The notes below the pieces were generated by a model that worked only from the letters and a program-made list of their open reading frames with translations, was not told where the DNA came from and searched no databases. The position numbers and the translations under genes were made by a program. A stretch of 64,000 bases of DNA from Allobosea sp. AAP35 (GTDB lineage: Bacteria; Pseudomonadota; Alphaproteobacteria; Rhizobiales; Beijerinckiaceae), in assembly GCF_001295925.1 (NCBI RefSeq), contig NZ_LJHQ01000010.1, positions 1 to 64,000 of the forward strand, given 5' to 3'. Below, one piece after another: positions 17,810-27,988 of this stretch. Every line of letters begins with the position of its first letter. Within the stretch, counting starts at the first letter, position 1.

Positions 17810-18952
17810 ATGACGATGGCGTTCGCCGAGAACGGCGGAAAGGGCAGGGACGAACTCCTGCTCGATCCGATCGAGATGCAGGCGCTGAATGTGCTGCCGA
17901 TGCCGGTGCTTGTCATCGGCGAGGGCCATCGCATCCTTTATGTGAACACCGCCGGCGAGGACTTCTTCCAGTCGAGCGCGGTCGTGCTCAAGCGCCAGCG
18001 CATCGACGACCTGATCGCCTTCGGCTCGCCCGTTCTGGCGCTCATCGACGAGGTTCAGCGTCGTGGTTCGAGCGTCAGCGAATACCGGCTTGATCTCGGT
18101 TCGCCGCGGCTCGGCGCTGATCGGGTGGTGGATGTTTTTGCATCGCCTTTGCCCAATCAGAGCGATAGCGTCGTGGTTATGCTGCAAGAACGAACAATTG
18201 CCGAAAAAATGGACAGACAACTGACCCATCGGGGGGCAGCCAGGTCCATTACAGCGCTGGGTGCCATGCTCGCCCACGAGATCAAAAACCCGCTCTCGGG
18301 CATTCGCGGCGCGGCGCAGTTGCTCGAAGCCACGGTTCCCGACGAAGAGCGCATCCTGACGCAGCTGATCTGCGACGAGACCGACCGCATCGTGAAGCTG
18401 GTCGAACGCGTCGAACTGTTCGGCGATGAACGTCCCACCGAACGTGATCCGGTCAATGTCCATGACGTGCTCGATCACGTCAAACGTCTGGCACAGTCGG
18501 GCTTTGCCCGGCACATCCGCTTCAACGAGATCTATGACCCCTCGCTGCCGCCGGTTTCAGGCAATCGCGACCAACTTGTCCAGGTCCTGCTGAACGTGAT
18601 GAAGAATGCGGCCGAGGCGATCGGGACGCATGCGATCGACGGCGAGATCACGCTGACGACCGCCTATCGCCCGGGCATCCGGATGCAGTTGGCAGGATCG
18701 TCGGGTCGGATCGCGCTGCCGCTCGAGATCGGCATCCGCGACAACGGCCCCGGCGTGCCCTCCGACCTGCTGCCGCACCTGTTCGATCCGTTCGTTACAA
18801 CCAAGGCTCAGGGCAGTGGCCTTGGACTTGCACTTGTCGCCAAGGTGATCGGGGATCACGGCGGCATCGTCGAGTGCGAGTCCGTCCCCCGCCGCACCAC
18901 GTTTCGAATTCTGCTGCCCCTGCATCAGCTTCGCGCAAGACAGGCAGTTTAA
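17810..18952 (+). CDS. ntrB: Nitrogen regulation sensor histidine kinase NtrB
   Basis: A 380-residue cytosolic kinase/phosphatase for NtrC, controlled by PII in the known system. It has an N-terminal PAS domain ([15 protein letters not shown]), then HisKA with [15 protein letters not shown], then the ATPase domain with N-A-A-E-A, D-N-G-P-G-V-P and G-S-G-L-G-L-A-L-V. No membrane segment is seen. The start at 17810 has AAAGGTG upstream; a GTG nine bases earlier is possible. ntrC follows after 20 bases. Confidence 0.95.
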   Translation: MTMAFAENGGKGRDELLLDPIEMQALNVLPMPVLVIGEGHRILYVNTAGEDFFQSSAVVLKRQRIDDLIAFGSPVLALIDEVQRRGSSVSEYRLDLGSPRLGADRVVDVFASPLPNQSDSVVVMLQERTIAEKMDRQLTHRGAARSITALGAMLAHEIKNPLSGIRGAAQLLEATVPDEERILTQLICDETDRIVKLVERVELFGDERPTERDPVNVHDVLDHVKRLAQSGFARHIRFNEIYDPSLPPVSGNRDQLVQVLLNVMKNAAEAIGTHAIDGEITLTTAYRPGIRMQLAGSSGRIALPLEIGIRDNGPGVPSDLLPHLFDPFVTTKAQGSGLGLALVAKVIGDHGGIVECESVPRRTTFRILLPLHQLRARQAV

Positions 18953-18972
18953 GGCCTACAGGACCACAGTGA

Positions 18973-20421
18973 ATGCCGACCGGTAACATTCTCGTCGCGG
19001 ATGACGACGCCGCCATCCGCACCGTCCTCAATCAGGCGCTCGCAAGGGCCGGATATGAAGTTCGAACCACCGGCCAGGCGGCGACGCTCTGGACCTGGGC
19101 CGCGCAGGGCTTGGGCGATCTGATCATCACCGATGTGGTGATGCCGGACGGCAATGCCTTCGACCTGCTGCCACGCATAAAGCGCGTCCGGCCCGACCTG
19201 CCGATCATCGTCATGAGTGCGCAAAACACCTTCATGACCGCGATCAAGGCGTCTGAACGGGGGGCCTACGAGTATCTGCCCAAGCCCTTCGACCTGAAGG
19301 AACTGGTCGCGATCGTCGGCCGCGCCCTGTCGCGGCCCCGCGGCGATGGCGGTCGGGCGCTCGCAACCGAGCCCGACGACATTCCGCTGATCGGCCGCTC
19401 CCCGGCAATGCAGGACGTCTATCGCGCGCTCGCCCGCCTGATGCCGATCGACCTGACGGTGATGATCAACGGCGAATCCGGAACCGGCAAGGAGCTCGTC
19501 GCGCGGGCGCTGCATGACTACGGCAAGCGCAAGAACGGCCCCTTCGTCGCGATCAACATGGCGGCAATTCCGAAGGACCTGATCGAATCCGAGCTGTTTG
19601 GCCATGAGAAGGGCGCTTTCACCGGCGCGTTGACGCGCTCTTCGGGCCGTTTCGAGCAGGCCGAGGGCGGCACGCTCTTCCTCGACGAGATCGGCGACAT
19701 GCCGATGGAGGCCCAGACGCGGCTGTTGCGCGTGCTCCAGCAGGGTGAATACACCACCGTCGGCGGCCGCACTCCGATCAAGACCAATGTCCGCATCGTG
19801 GCGGCCACCAACAAGGACCTGCGTATCTCGATCGCGCAGGGGCTGTTCCGTGAGGATCTGTTCTTCCGGCTGAACGTCGTGCCGATCCGCCTGCCGCCCC
19901 TGCGCGAGCGCGTCGAGGACATTCCCGATCTCGCCCGCCATTTCTTCACGCTCGTCGAGAAGGAGGGGTTGCCGCGCAAGCAAATCGATTCGGAAGCGAT
20001 GGACGTGATGCGTCGCTACCGCTGGCCGGGCAATGTCCGCGAACTGGAGAACCTGGTTCGCCGGCTTGCAGCGCTCTATCCCCAGGAAACCATCACGGCG
20101 CCGATCATCGAGGCCGAACTGCAGCCGGCGAGCGCTTCGACCAGCTTCTCAGGAGGGTCGTCGCAGGAGCGCGCCGAGACCTTGTCGGGCTCCGTCGAGC
20201 GCCATCTCAACCAGTATTTCGGGGGCTTCGGCGACAATATTCCGCCGCCTGGCCTGTATCACCGGATCTTGCGCGAGGTCGAACCGCCGCTGATCGCAGC
20301 CGCGCTTGCAGCCACGCGCGGTAACCAAATCCGTGCCGCCGAACTGCTGGGCCTCAACCGCAATACGCTGCGCAAGAAGATCCGCGAGCTTGACATGCAG
20401 GTGGTCCGCTCGCCGCGCTGA
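18973..20421 (+). CDS. ntrC: Nitrogen regulator NtrC (sigma-54 activator)
   Basis: A 482-residue response regulator. Receiver with phosphorylated D54 ([10 protein letters not shown]), AAA+ domain with Walker A G-E-S-G-T-G-K-E and the sigma-54 contact loop G-A-F-T-G-A intact, Walker [10 protein letters not shown]. The Fis-type C terminus ([17 protein letters not shown]) binds DNA. The GAFTGA loop shows it can act with sigma-54, unlike some Rhodobacter NtrC proteins. Paired with ntrB. Confidence 0.97.
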   Translation: MPTGNILVADDDAAIRTVLNQALARAGYEVRTTGQAATLWTWAAQGLGDLIITDVVMPDGNAFDLLPRIKRVRPDLPIIVMSAQNTFMTAIKASERGAYEYLPKPFDLKELVAIVGRALSRPRGDGGRALATEPDDIPLIGRSPAMQDVYRALARLMPIDLTVMINGESGTGKELVARALHDYGKRKNGPFVAINMAAIPKDLIESELFGHEKGAFTGALTRSSGRFEQAEGGTLFLDEIGDMPMEAQTRLLRVLQQGEYTTVGGRTPIKTNVRIVAATNKDLRISIAQGLFREDLFFRLNVVPIRLPPLRERVEDIPDLARHFFTLVEKEGLPRKQIDSEAMDVMRRYRWPGNVRELENLVRRLAALYPQETITAPIIEAELQPASASTSFSGGSSQERAETLSGSVERHLNQYFGGFGDNIPPPGLYHRILREVEPPLIAAALAATRGNQIRAAELLGLNRNTLRKKIRELDMQVVRSPR

Positions 20422-20547
20422 CCAGGCAAAGGTCGGCCGCCGCCTTTCATATGTCATATTTTGACAACACCGTTGCGTCGGCGCATCAGTGCCGCGCTGT
20501 GACCGGACTCGCGTCGAGTTTCGGCCGCCCGGGAGTTGTTCGAGATC

Positions 20548-22839
20548 GTGTCAGCCTCAGCCAGTGACGTCAGGATCGTGCCGCGCGCCGAGGATACGCC
20601 GCGTCGCGTCTCGGGATGGCTTGGTGCGACCGTCGTCGTGTTTGCGCTCGTCTCCGCCCTCGTCACTTTTCTGGTGCTCTCGGGCGTCACTCCGGTTGTT
20701 CCTGTCCATGAGGTCGTCGTCGGCGTCTTCGTCCTGAACGGCTTCCTGATCTTGCTGCTGCTGGTGGTCGTCGCCTTCGAAGCGGCGGTGCTGATCCGGG
20801 CGCGGCGTGCGGGTGCAGCCGCGGCGGGGCTGCATGTCCGGATCGTCGGGCTCTTCAGCATCATTGCCGCGCTGCCGGCGATTCTGGTCGCGATCATCGC
20901 CACGGTGACGATCGAGCGCGGTCTCGAACCCTGGTTCTCGGACCGCATGCGCGACGCGATCTTCCGCTCGGTCGATGTCGCCGACGCCTATGCGGGCGCG
21001 CAGTGCCAATCGCTCGGACGGGAGATCCGCCTGCTGGCCGACGATCTGTCGCGTGCCAAGGCGGCCTATGATGTTGACCGCAAATGGTTCGAAACATTCT
21101 TGACCGCCCGCGCGACGGCGCTGGGCGTGCCGGTGGTCGCGATCCTGCAGCCGCCCGACAAGGTCCTCGTCCGCGCCAATATCGATGTGCTGCGCGGCGC
21201 CCCAAAGCCTGACGAAGCCGCGTTCGAGGACGCTCAGTCGTCCCCCGAACCGATTTGCGTCGTGCCCTCCGCCGGCCGCATCTTCGGTGCGCTGGTCAAG
21301 TTGCCGGCCTATGACAATGCCTTTCTGCACATCGCCCGCGAGGTCGATCCGCTTGCGGTCGAATTCCCGGCCGTGGCCCGGGCGGCGGCGGCGGAATATC
21401 TGTCGATCGATGCGCGTCGCAAGGGTGTCCAGATTGCCTTCGCCTCGATGTACGGGCTGATCGCCTTCATTCTGCTGCTCTCGGCGATCTGGCTCGGTCT
21501 ATCCTTCGCCAACGGCCTTGTGGCGCCGATCCGGCGCATGATCCATGCCACCGACCAGGTGTCGAGCGGCAATTTCTACGTTCAGGTGCCGATCCGCCGC
21601 TCGGAGGGGGACCTCGCCCATCTCGGCGAGACCTTCAACAAGATGACAGCCGAACTGCGCCGCCAGCGTGATGGTCTAGTCACGGCCAGCGAGGTCATCG
21701 ACCGCAGGCGGCGCTTCACCGAAACCGTGCTCTCGGGCGTCTCTTCGGGCGTACTCAGCCTGGATGCAGACGGGCACATCACCATCATCAACCGCTCGGC
21801 CGAAGCACTTCTGGCGACGGGCGGCCGGCTGCTGGGCGAATCGATCGCATTGGTCGCCCCCGAGATCGCGGCCTTCGTGACCGACGCCTTGCAGGGACGC
21901 CAGCGCCAGAGTTCCGGCCAGATCGCGATCACGCGCGGCGGGCGGGACCGCATGGTCAATGTCCGCGCCGTCCGCGAAGGCGAGGGCGTCGGGGCCGGGT
22001 TGGTGATCACGTTGGACGACATCACCGACCTCGTCTCGGCCCAGCGCACCGCCGCCTGGGCGGATGTGGCCCGCCGCATCGCCCATGAAATCAAAAACCC
22101 GCTGACGCCGATCCAGCTCTCGGCTGAACGCATTCGCCGCAAGTTCGGCCGCGTGATCGTCGAGGACAAGGACATCTTCGATCAGTGCACGGCAACGATC
22201 GTGCGCCAGGTCGAGGACATCCGGCGCATGGTCGACGAGTTTTCATCCTTCGCCCGCATGCCGAAGCCGTCGCTCATGCAGGACGACATCGCCGAGACCG
22301 TGCGCCAGATCATCTTCCTGATGCGCGTGGGCAACCCTGAACTCACGATCACGGAGAACCTGCCGGAGGGATCGGTCCCGGCCCGGTTCGACCGGCGGCT
22401 GGTGTCGCAGGCGCTCACCAATGTCATCAAGAACGCGACGGAAGCGATCGAGGCCGTGCCGATGGACCAGCGCGGCCCGGGTCGCATCGACGTTGTCTTT
22501 GAGCGGCGCGAGGATGGACGGCTCGTCATCGATGTCATCGACAACGGCAAGGGCCTGCCGGCAGACCAGCGCCAGAAGCTGCTGGAGCCCTACATGACCA
22601 CCCGCGAAGGCGGCACCGGGCTCGGTCTCGCCATCGTCGGCAAGATTCTCGAGGACCATGGCGGCGGGATCGAACTGCTGGATCGGCCCGATATGTCCGA
22701 GGGACGGCGCGGCGCGCGCGTCAGGCTCTGGTTCCCCGAAGGCGGGCCGCCGGCCGACGAGAACCCGGTGGGCAGCGGCGGCGACCAAGGGCATGGCGCG
22801 GCGGCAGGACGTGAAAAGCATGATGGGATACGGGCATGA
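20548..22839 (+). CDS. ntrY: Membrane sensor histidine kinase NtrY
   Basis: A 763-residue kinase. Several N-terminal membrane helices (about the first 110 residues) and another near 300 flank a periplasmic domain. HAMP, PAS, HisKA ([15 protein letters not shown]) and ATPase (N-A-T-E-A, D-N-G-K-G-L-P, G-T-G-L-G-L-A-I-V) domains follow. The NtrYX system links nitrogen, redox or respiratory signals in Rhizobiales and Brucella. A GTG start at 20548 is chosen over the TTG at 20536 because of spacing to GGGAG. Its stop overlaps ntrX by four bases. Confidence 0.94.
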   Translation: MSASASDVRIVPRAEDTPRRVSGWLGATVVVFALVSALVTFLVLSGVTPVVPVHEVVVGVFVLNGFLILLLLVVVAFEAAVLIRARRAGAAAAGLHVRIVGLFSIIAALPAILVAIIATVTIERGLEPWFSDRMRDAIFRSVDVADAYAGAQCQSLGREIRLLADDLSRAKAAYDVDRKWFETFLTARATALGVPVVAILQPPDKVLVRANIDVLRGAPKPDEAAFEDAQSSPEPICVVPSAGRIFGALVKLPAYDNAFLHIAREVDPLAVEFPAVARAAAAEYLSIDARRKGVQIAFASMYGLIAFILLLSAIWLGLSFANGLVAPIRRMIHATDQVSSGNFYVQVPIRRSEGDLAHLGETFNKMTAELRRQRDGLVTASEVIDRRRRFTETVLSGVSSGVLSLDADGHITIINRSAEALLATGGRLLGESIALVAPEIAAFVTDALQGRQRQSSGQIAITRGGRDRMVNVRAVREGEGVGAGLVITLDDITDLVSAQRTAAWADVARRIAHEIKNPLTPIQLSAERIRRKFGRVIVEDKDIFDQCTATIVRQVEDIRRMVDEFSSFARMPKPSLMQDDIAETVRQIIFLMRVGNPELTITENLPEGSVPARFDRRLVSQALTNVIKNATEAIEAVPMDQRGPGRIDVVFERREDGRLVIDVIDNGKGLPADQRQKLLEPYMTTREGGTGLGLAIVGKILEDHGGGIELLDRPDMSEGRRGARVRLWFPEGGPPADENPVGSGGDQGHGAAAGREKHDGIRA

Positions 22840-24203
22840 GCGCTGACATTCTGGTCGTCGATGACGAGACCGACATTCGCGAACTGGTCGCAGGCCTGCT
22901 CGAGGACGAAGGCTATCGCACCCGTAAGGCGGGTTCGGCCGACGAGGCGCTCGCCGCCATCGCTGCGCGACGGCCGAACTTGGTCTTCCTCGACATCTGG
23001 CTGCAGGGCAGCCGCCTCGACGGACTTCAGGTGCTGGAACTTATCAAGCAGGGCCATCCCGATCTCGCCGTCGTCATGATTTCCGGCCACGGCAACATCG
23101 AGACGGCGGTGTCCGCCATCAAGAGCGGCGCCTATGACTTCATTGAGAAGCCCTTCAAGGCCGATCGACTCGTGCTCGTTGCAGAACGTGCGCTCGAGGC
23201 GTCGCGGCTGCGCCGCGAGGTTCGCGAACTCAAGAAGGGCTCGGTTCAGGCCAGCCGCATCGTCGGACGTTCGACCACGGTCAACCAATTGCGGCAGACG
23301 ATCGAGCGCATCGCGCCGACAAATGCGCGCGTGCTGATCACGGGCGAGCCGGGCTGCGGCAAGGAACTGGCCGCGCGCACCCTGCATGAGGCCTCGACGA
23401 GGTCCTCGGGGCCCTTTGTCGTGATCAACGCCGCGACGATCACGCCCGAGACGATGGAGGAGGAGTTGTTCGGCGTCGAGGCCGGTGAGGGCCGCTCGCG
23501 CCGGGTCGGCGCGCTCGAGGAGGCCCATGGCGGCTCGCTCTATATCGACGAGATTGGCGACATGCCGCGCGAGACCCAGAACCGTATCCTGCGCGTGCTG
23601 GTCGACCAGAACTTCCAGCGCGTCGGCGGCGCAACCCGGGTCCATGTCGATGTCCGGATCATCTCCTCGACCAGCCGCGACCTGGCTCAGTTGATCGCCG
23701 ACGGGCAATTCCGCGAGGATCTCTATCACCGCCTGTCGGTGGTGCCGGTGAAGGTGCCGCCGCTCTCCGAGCGGCGGGAGGATGTGCCGGAACTGATCGA
23801 ATTCTTCATGGACCAGATCTCGGTTGCATCGGGCCTGCCCAAGCGCCGCATTGGACCGGACGCGATGGCGGTGCTGCAATCGCATGAATGGCCGGGCAAC
23901 GTCCGAGAGCTGCGCAACAATGTCGAGCGGCTGATGATCCTGACCAAGGGTGATCACACCGCCGACATCACGATCGACATGCTGCCAGCCGAGGTCGGCG
24001 CCATGGTCCCGACGACGCCGTCGGGATCGGGCGGCGAACGTCTGATGAGCCTGCCACTGCGCGACGCGCGCGAGATTTTCGAGCGCGAGTATCTGATCGC
24101 GCAAATCGCGCGCTTCTCGGGCAACATTTCGCGCACCGCCGAGTTCATCGGCATGGAGCGCTCCGCGCTGCACCGCAAGCTGAAGTCGCTCGGGGTGGGT
24201 TGA
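22836..24203 (+). CDS. ntrX: Response regulator NtrX
   Basis: A 455-residue NtrC-family regulator. Receiver with D53 (F-L-D-I-W-L), AAA+ domain with Walker A G-E-P-G-C-G-K-E and Walker B G-G-S-L-Y-I-D-E-I, and a Fis-like C terminus (T-A-E-F-I-G-M-E-R-S-A-L-H-R-K-L). The place of the sigma-54 contact loop reads F-G-V-E-A-G-E-G-R-S-R-R-V-G-A, so GAFTGA is missing. It therefore probably does not activate sigma-54, in line with other NtrX proteins. The ATG overlaps the ntrY stop (ATGA), indicating coupling. Confidence 0.95.
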   Translation: MSADILVVDDETDIRELVAGLLEDEGYRTRKAGSADEALAAIAARRPNLVFLDIWLQGSRLDGLQVLELIKQGHPDLAVVMISGHGNIETAVSAIKSGAYDFIEKPFKADRLVLVAERALEASRLRREVRELKKGSVQASRIVGRSTTVNQLRQTIERIAPTNARVLITGEPGCGKELAARTLHEASTRSSGPFVVINAATITPETMEEELFGVEAGEGRSRRVGALEEAHGGSLYIDEIGDMPRETQNRILRVLVDQNFQRVGGATRVHVDVRIISSTSRDLAQLIADGQFREDLYHRLSVVPVKVPPLSERREDVPELIEFFMDQISVASGLPKRRIGPDAMAVLQSHEWPGNVRELRNNVERLMILTKGDHTADITIDMLPAEVGAMVPTTPSGSGGERLMSLPLRDAREIFEREYLIAQIARFSGNISRTAEFIGMERSALHRKLKSLGVG

Positions 24204-24260
24204 AACCCTATTTCAGGCGCATTCTGCATGCGTGCCTGCGTGCAGCGCAGGCAATCGCTG

Positions 24261-24275
24261 CATTGCAAAGCAATG
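24261..24275. promoter_or_regulatory. Perfect palindrome upstream of hfq
   Basis: CATTGC-AAA-GCAATG is a perfect 6-bp inverted repeat in the 214-base gap between ntrX and hfq. Wider flanks (TGCA on both sides) extend partial symmetry. It has no T-run, so an operator is more likely than a terminator. The binding protein is unknown. Confidence 0.35.
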
Positions 24276-24417
24276 TTGCACTTGCGTTGTCGGCTGACTC
24301 GACGATCTAATGAACCGTCGGTGTCTCGAAGCGGCGGGCATTCGCCTGCGCCGCGAACGGGACGAAATGGATCGCGGGCTTGAACCCGATCAGCGATCCC
24401 AACAACAGGGGCTACCC

Positions 24418-24666
24418 ATGGCCGCAGAGCGGGCACAAAATCTACAGGACACGTTCCTCAACTATGTACGCAAGCAGAAGATTCCGCTCACCATCTTCCT
24501 CGTCAACGGCGTGAAGCTCCAGGGTGTCGTGACCTGGTTTGACAATTTCTGCGTGCTGCTGCGTCGCGACGGGCATTCGCAGCTCGTTTACAAGCACGCC
24601 ATCTCGACCATCATGCCCGGCCAGCCGGTGCAGCTGTTCGAGCCCGAGGAACAGGACAAGGCCTGA
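24418..24666 (+). CDS. hfq: RNA chaperone Hfq
   Basis: An 82-residue Sm-like protein that pairs small RNAs with mRNAs. Sm1 is N-L-Q-D-T-F-L-N...[11 protein letters not shown] and Sm2 is the [10 protein letters not shown] signature. The ATG at 24418 is preceded by AGGGG; the frame is open upstream but the Hfq N terminus [11 protein letters not shown] fixes the start. hflX follows after five bases, the common hfq-hflX pairing. Confidence 0.97.
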   Translation: MAAERAQNLQDTFLNYVRKQKIPLTIFLVNGVKLQGVVTWFDNFCVLLRRDGHSQLVYKHAISTIMPGQPVQLFEPEEQDKA

Positions 24667-24671
24667 CCCCG

Positions 24672-26054
24672 ATGAGCGCCCGCAGCGATGCGGATGAGGC
24701 ACGGGCGGCTGTGAAGCCGCTCGATGCCATCGAACGCGAGATCGCCGCCAACACCCGCGCCTATGTGATCGGCCCCTACCAGCAGCGCCGCGGCGCCAGC
24801 GACGCCAACCAGCGCTCTTTTGCTGCGCGGCTCGACGAGGCGGTGGGGCTGGCTGCCGCCATTGATCTGACTGTCGTCGAGCCAATCCAGGTCATGCTCA
24901 CCGCGCTGCGGCCGGCGACTTATCTCGGCAAGGGCAAGGTCGAGGAGATCGCCGAGCGCATCAGGATCGAGGAGATCGGCCTAATCGTGATGGATTGCGC
25001 GCTGTCGCCGGTCCAGCAGCGCAATCTGGAGAAGGCCTTCGGCTGCAAGGTCATCGACCGCACCGGCCTGATCCTGGAGATCTTCGGCCGCCGCGCGCGC
25101 ACCAAGGAAGGCGCGCTGCAGGTCGAACTCGCCCATCTCAATTACCAGAAGAGCCGGCTTGTCCGGTCCTGGACCCATCTGGAGCGCCAGCGCGGCGGCT
25201 TCGGCTTTCTCGGCGGCCCCGGCGAAACCCAGATCGAGGCCGATCGGCGCATCATCCAGGAGCGCATGACCAAGATCGAGCGCGATCTCGAAGCGGTCAA
25301 GCGCACGCGCGGGCTCCACCGCGCCAGCCGCAAGCGCGTGCCTTATCCGGTGGTTGCGCTGGTCGGCTACACCAATGCCGGCAAGTCGACCCTGTTCAAC
25401 CGCCTGACCTCGGCGGAGGTCCTGGCGCAGGACATGCTGTTTGCCACGCTCGACCCGACCGCGCGCGCGCTCAAGCTGCCGCATGGCGCCAGGATCATGC
25501 TGTCGGACACGGTCGGATTCATCTCCGATCTGCCGACGCAGCTCGTCGCCGCCTTCCGCGCCACGCTGGAGGATGCGATCGAGGCCGACGTCCTGCTGCA
25601 TATCCGCGACGTCGCGCATGAGGACACGCAGGCGCAGGCTGCCGATGTGCAAGCGATCCTGCGCGATCTCGGGATCGACCCCGATGATGGCCAGCGTGTG
25701 GTCGAGGTCTGGAACAAATCCGATCTGCTGACCCCGGAGGAGCGAGAGCGCCAGCTCGGTCTGGCCGGGTTGAAGCCTGAAGTCTCGCGTCCGGTTCTGG
25801 TATCGGCGGTGACCGGAGACGGCATGGGGCGGCTGACCGACGCGATCGAGATGCGGATCGCCCGCAGCCGGCCGATCTACCGCCTGTCGCTGGCGCCCGG
25901 CGACGGGCAATCCTTGGCCTGGCTGCATGCCAATGGCGAGGTTCTCGACCGAAGCGATGCCGAGGACGGCGCCCTGGCCCTGCGGGTGCGGCTCCCGCCG
26001 GAGCGAGAAGGGGCCTTCGGGGCGCGATTCCCGCAAGCAGAACGCGACAACTGA
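24672..26054 (+). CDS. hflX: Ribosome-associated GTPase HflX
   Basis: A 460-residue GTPase that binds 50S subunits and splits stalled ribosomes in known cases. The N-terminal HflX domain contains [11 protein letters not shown] and a [15 protein letters not shown] segment. The G domain has Walker [18 protein letters not shown] and N-K-S-D. Directly downstream of hfq, with which it shares an operon in most proteobacteria. Confidence 0.96.
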   Translation: MSARSDADEARAAVKPLDAIEREIAANTRAYVIGPYQQRRGASDANQRSFAARLDEAVGLAAAIDLTVVEPIQVMLTALRPATYLGKGKVEEIAERIRIEEIGLIVMDCALSPVQQRNLEKAFGCKVIDRTGLILEIFGRRARTKEGALQVELAHLNYQKSRLVRSWTHLERQRGGFGFLGGPGETQIEADRRIIQERMTKIERDLEAVKRTRGLHRASRKRVPYPVVALVGYTNAGKSTLFNRLTSAEVLAQDMLFATLDPTARALKLPHGARIMLSDTVGFISDLPTQLVAAFRATLEDAIEADVLLHIRDVAHEDTQAQAADVQAILRDLGIDPDDGQRVVEVWNKSDLLTPEERERQLGLAGLKPEVSRPVLVSAVTGDGMGRLTDAIEMRIARSRPIYRLSLAPGDGQSLAWLHANGEVLDRSDAEDGALALRVRLPPEREGAFGARFPQAERDN

Positions 26055-26171
26055 AGCCTGCGCGAGGCGCCATCGGATAGCGGCGCGGCTTGCGGCAGCG
26101 CAATGCTGCCGGATGGGCGGCGTTCAATGATGATGTCGGCGCGGGCCCAGTGGCGAAGGCGAGGATGCAAG

Positions 26172-27707
26172 ATGGCCACGAGCCATGACGAGGTCGTTGC
26201 CTTCCTTAAAGCTGATGCCGAAGCTGGCGTTGCCGATGCCCGCACGATCATAACGCATATCTCGACCGTCCTGCTCATCGGCGAGCGGGCGTTCAAGCTG
26301 AAACGGCCCGTCGCGCTGCCTTATGTCGATTTCTCCACGCCGGAGAAGCGGCTGGCGGCTTGCGAGCGCGAATTGCTGCTGAACCGTCGCACAGCGCCGA
26401 TGCTCTATCTCGCGGTGCACCGCATCACTCGTGAAAGCAACGGGGGGCTGGCGTTCGATGGGGCCGGCCAACTCGTCGATGCCGTGGTCGAGATGGTGCG
26501 GTTCGATGGCAACGGGCTGTTCGACACGATGGCCGGGGAGGGCCGGCTCACACCCGCCTTGATGACGGCGCTGGCGCAGCGGATCGCAGCGTTCCATGCC
26601 GAAGCCGAGATCGACCGCAGCCGGGGCGGGGCGCGGGCGATGGCGGGCGTGCTGGACATCAATGCGCGCGGCCTCGCGCTGACGAATCTGTTTTCCGCCG
26701 AGGATGTCGCCACGCTAAACGGCGCCTGCCAGGCGGCGCTCATCGGCCATGGCGCGCTGTTGGACGCCCGGGGGCGCGAAGGCAAGATCCGTCGCTGCCA
26801 TGGCGATCTCCACCTGCGCAACATCTGCCTGGTCGATGGCGTTCCGACCCTGTTCGACTGCCTCGAATTCGACGAGGCGCTGGCGACCACGGATGTTCTC
26901 TACGACCTCGCCTTTGTGCTGATGGACCTCTGGCATCGGGGCCTGCAAGGCTGTGCCAACACGCTGCTGAACCGCTTTCTGGACGAGACGGGAGACGAGG
27001 AGGGCCTGCCGCTGCTGCCCTTCTTCATCGCCGTCCGCGCGACGGTACGGGCCCATGTCGTCGCACTGCAGGCGAGGGGCACAAGCGTTGACGCCGGAGC
27101 GCGGCGAGCTGAGGCGCAGTCCTATCTCGATCTGGCGCTGGCCTGCCTTTGGCCTTGCGAACCTCGGCTCGTCGCGGTCGGCGGCTTGTCGGGCTCAGGC
27201 AAGTCCTCGGTCGCGGCAGCTGTCGCGCCGGAGATCGGCCCGGTGCCCGGCGCGCGCATTCTCGCCAGCGACCGGCTGCGCAAGAGACGTTTCGGCGTGG
27301 CCGCCGAAACGCGGTTGGCGCCCGAGGCCTATCGCCCGGAGGTCTCCGCTGCCGTCTATGCGCAGATGAGCGAGGATGCGGCCCGAATCCTGCGCCTTGG
27401 CCATGGCGTCGTCACTGATGCGGTGTTCGACCGTGAGCCGGATCGCGAGCATATCGAAAAGGTCGCCATTCAGGCAGGAGTGCGCTTCCAGGGGCTGTGG
27501 CTCGAAGCCGGTCTCGACACACTGATCCGCCGCGTCGAGGCGCGTCGTCATGATGCATCCGATGCGACCGCCGACATCGTCCGCCAGCAGGCAATCCGGC
27601 GGCCCACGAGCGTCGGCTGGCCGCGGCTGGACGCCGAGGCGGGTCCCGAGGCGGTCTCCCGGGAAGCGCGCCACATCGTGGGGAGCCGGCCGCCGCGCCT
27701 GGCCTGA
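26172..27707 (+). CDS. Bifunctional phosphotransferase-like/ATP-binding (AAA kinase) protein
   Basis: A 511-residue two-domain protein. The N-terminal part (about 1-325) resembles aminoglycoside phosphotransferase or kinase folds: F-K-L-K-R-P-V-A-L-P-Y-V-D-F-S-T, then C-H-G-D-L-H-L-R-N-I and D-C-L-E-F-D. The C-terminal part (about 340-505) is a P-loop kinase (G-L-S-G-S-G-K-S-S-V-A). Such genes are widespread and often near oxygen- or stress-responsive loci, as here. The substrate is unknown. ATG 26172 gives the family N terminus. Confidence 0.82.
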   Translation: MATSHDEVVAFLKADAEAGVADARTIITHISTVLLIGERAFKLKRPVALPYVDFSTPEKRLAACERELLLNRRTAPMLYLAVHRITRESNGGLAFDGAGQLVDAVVEMVRFDGNGLFDTMAGEGRLTPALMTALAQRIAAFHAEAEIDRSRGGARAMAGVLDINARGLALTNLFSAEDVATLNGACQAALIGHGALLDARGREGKIRRCHGDLHLRNICLVDGVPTLFDCLEFDEALATTDVLYDLAFVLMDLWHRGLQGCANTLLNRFLDETGDEEGLPLLPFFIAVRATVRAHVVALQARGTSVDAGARRAEAQSYLDLALACLWPCEPRLVAVGGLSGSGKSSVAAAVAPEIGPVPGARILASDRLRKRRFGVAAETRLAPEAYRPEVSAAVYAQMSEDAARILRLGHGVVTDAVFDREPDREHIEKVAIQAGVRFQGLWLEAGLDTLIRRVEARRHDASDATADIVRQQAIRRPTSVGWPRLDAEAGPEAVSREARHIVGSRPPRLA

Positions 27708-27809
27708 CCCGATCCGAAACGGAGAGGACGCATTCGGCTCCTGACGCTCAGTTCGATCGCATGGTCGTGGATGCGTGACGCCACGAAAGCGCGCCCGGGA
27801 GCGGCTGGC

Positions 27810-27850
27810 TTGATCTTGCTCAAGGCTGACGTGCCGATACGCCCTATCAT
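27810..27850 (+). promoter_or_regulatory. FixK/FNR box with a class II promoter layout
   Basis: TTGA-TCTTGC-TCAA (27810-27823) matches the FixK consensus TTGA-N6-TCAA, and differs by one base from TTGAT-N4-ATCAA. A -10-like TATCAT lies at 27845-27850. A start point near 27857 would put the box centre at about -40.5, the normal class II position. A gene for a FixK-type regulator lies 1.5 kb away. Confidence 0.6.
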
Positions 27851-27876
27851 GCCCTTACATGCAGAAGGACGTTGTC

Positions 27877-27954
27877 ATGGGCATCAAGAGGAACGGCTCG
27901 CTCCGGCCCGCGACTCTCGTCTCGGCCGCGGCGGCCGGGCAGGCGGCGGCGTGA
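27877..27954 (+). CDS. Candidate 25-residue ORF behind the FixK box
   Basis: ATG at 27877 follows AGAAGGA by seven bases, a strong site, and the frame ends at TGA 27952-27954. The product would be M-G-I-K-R-N-G-S-L-R-P-A-T-L-V plus an Ala-rich tail. It could be a leader peptide, a remnant of a longer gene or a chance ORF. The predicted transcript start is only about 20 bases upstream. Confidence 0.3.
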   Translation: MGIKRNGSLRPATLVSAAAAGQAAA

Positions 27955-27988
27955 TCCTGCTGTCCCCCTGCCGGTGAGGAGCCTCGTG

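Noticed and set aside
26055-26171. A FixK box before the kinase-like gene at 26172
   Set aside because: Looked for because similar genes are oxygen-regulated elsewhere; no TTGA-N6-TCAA sequence is present.
27771-27977. A 68-codon frame overlapping the FixK-box region
   Set aside because: It spans the predicted promoter, has no SD, and is out of frame with the better-supported 25-codon ORF.
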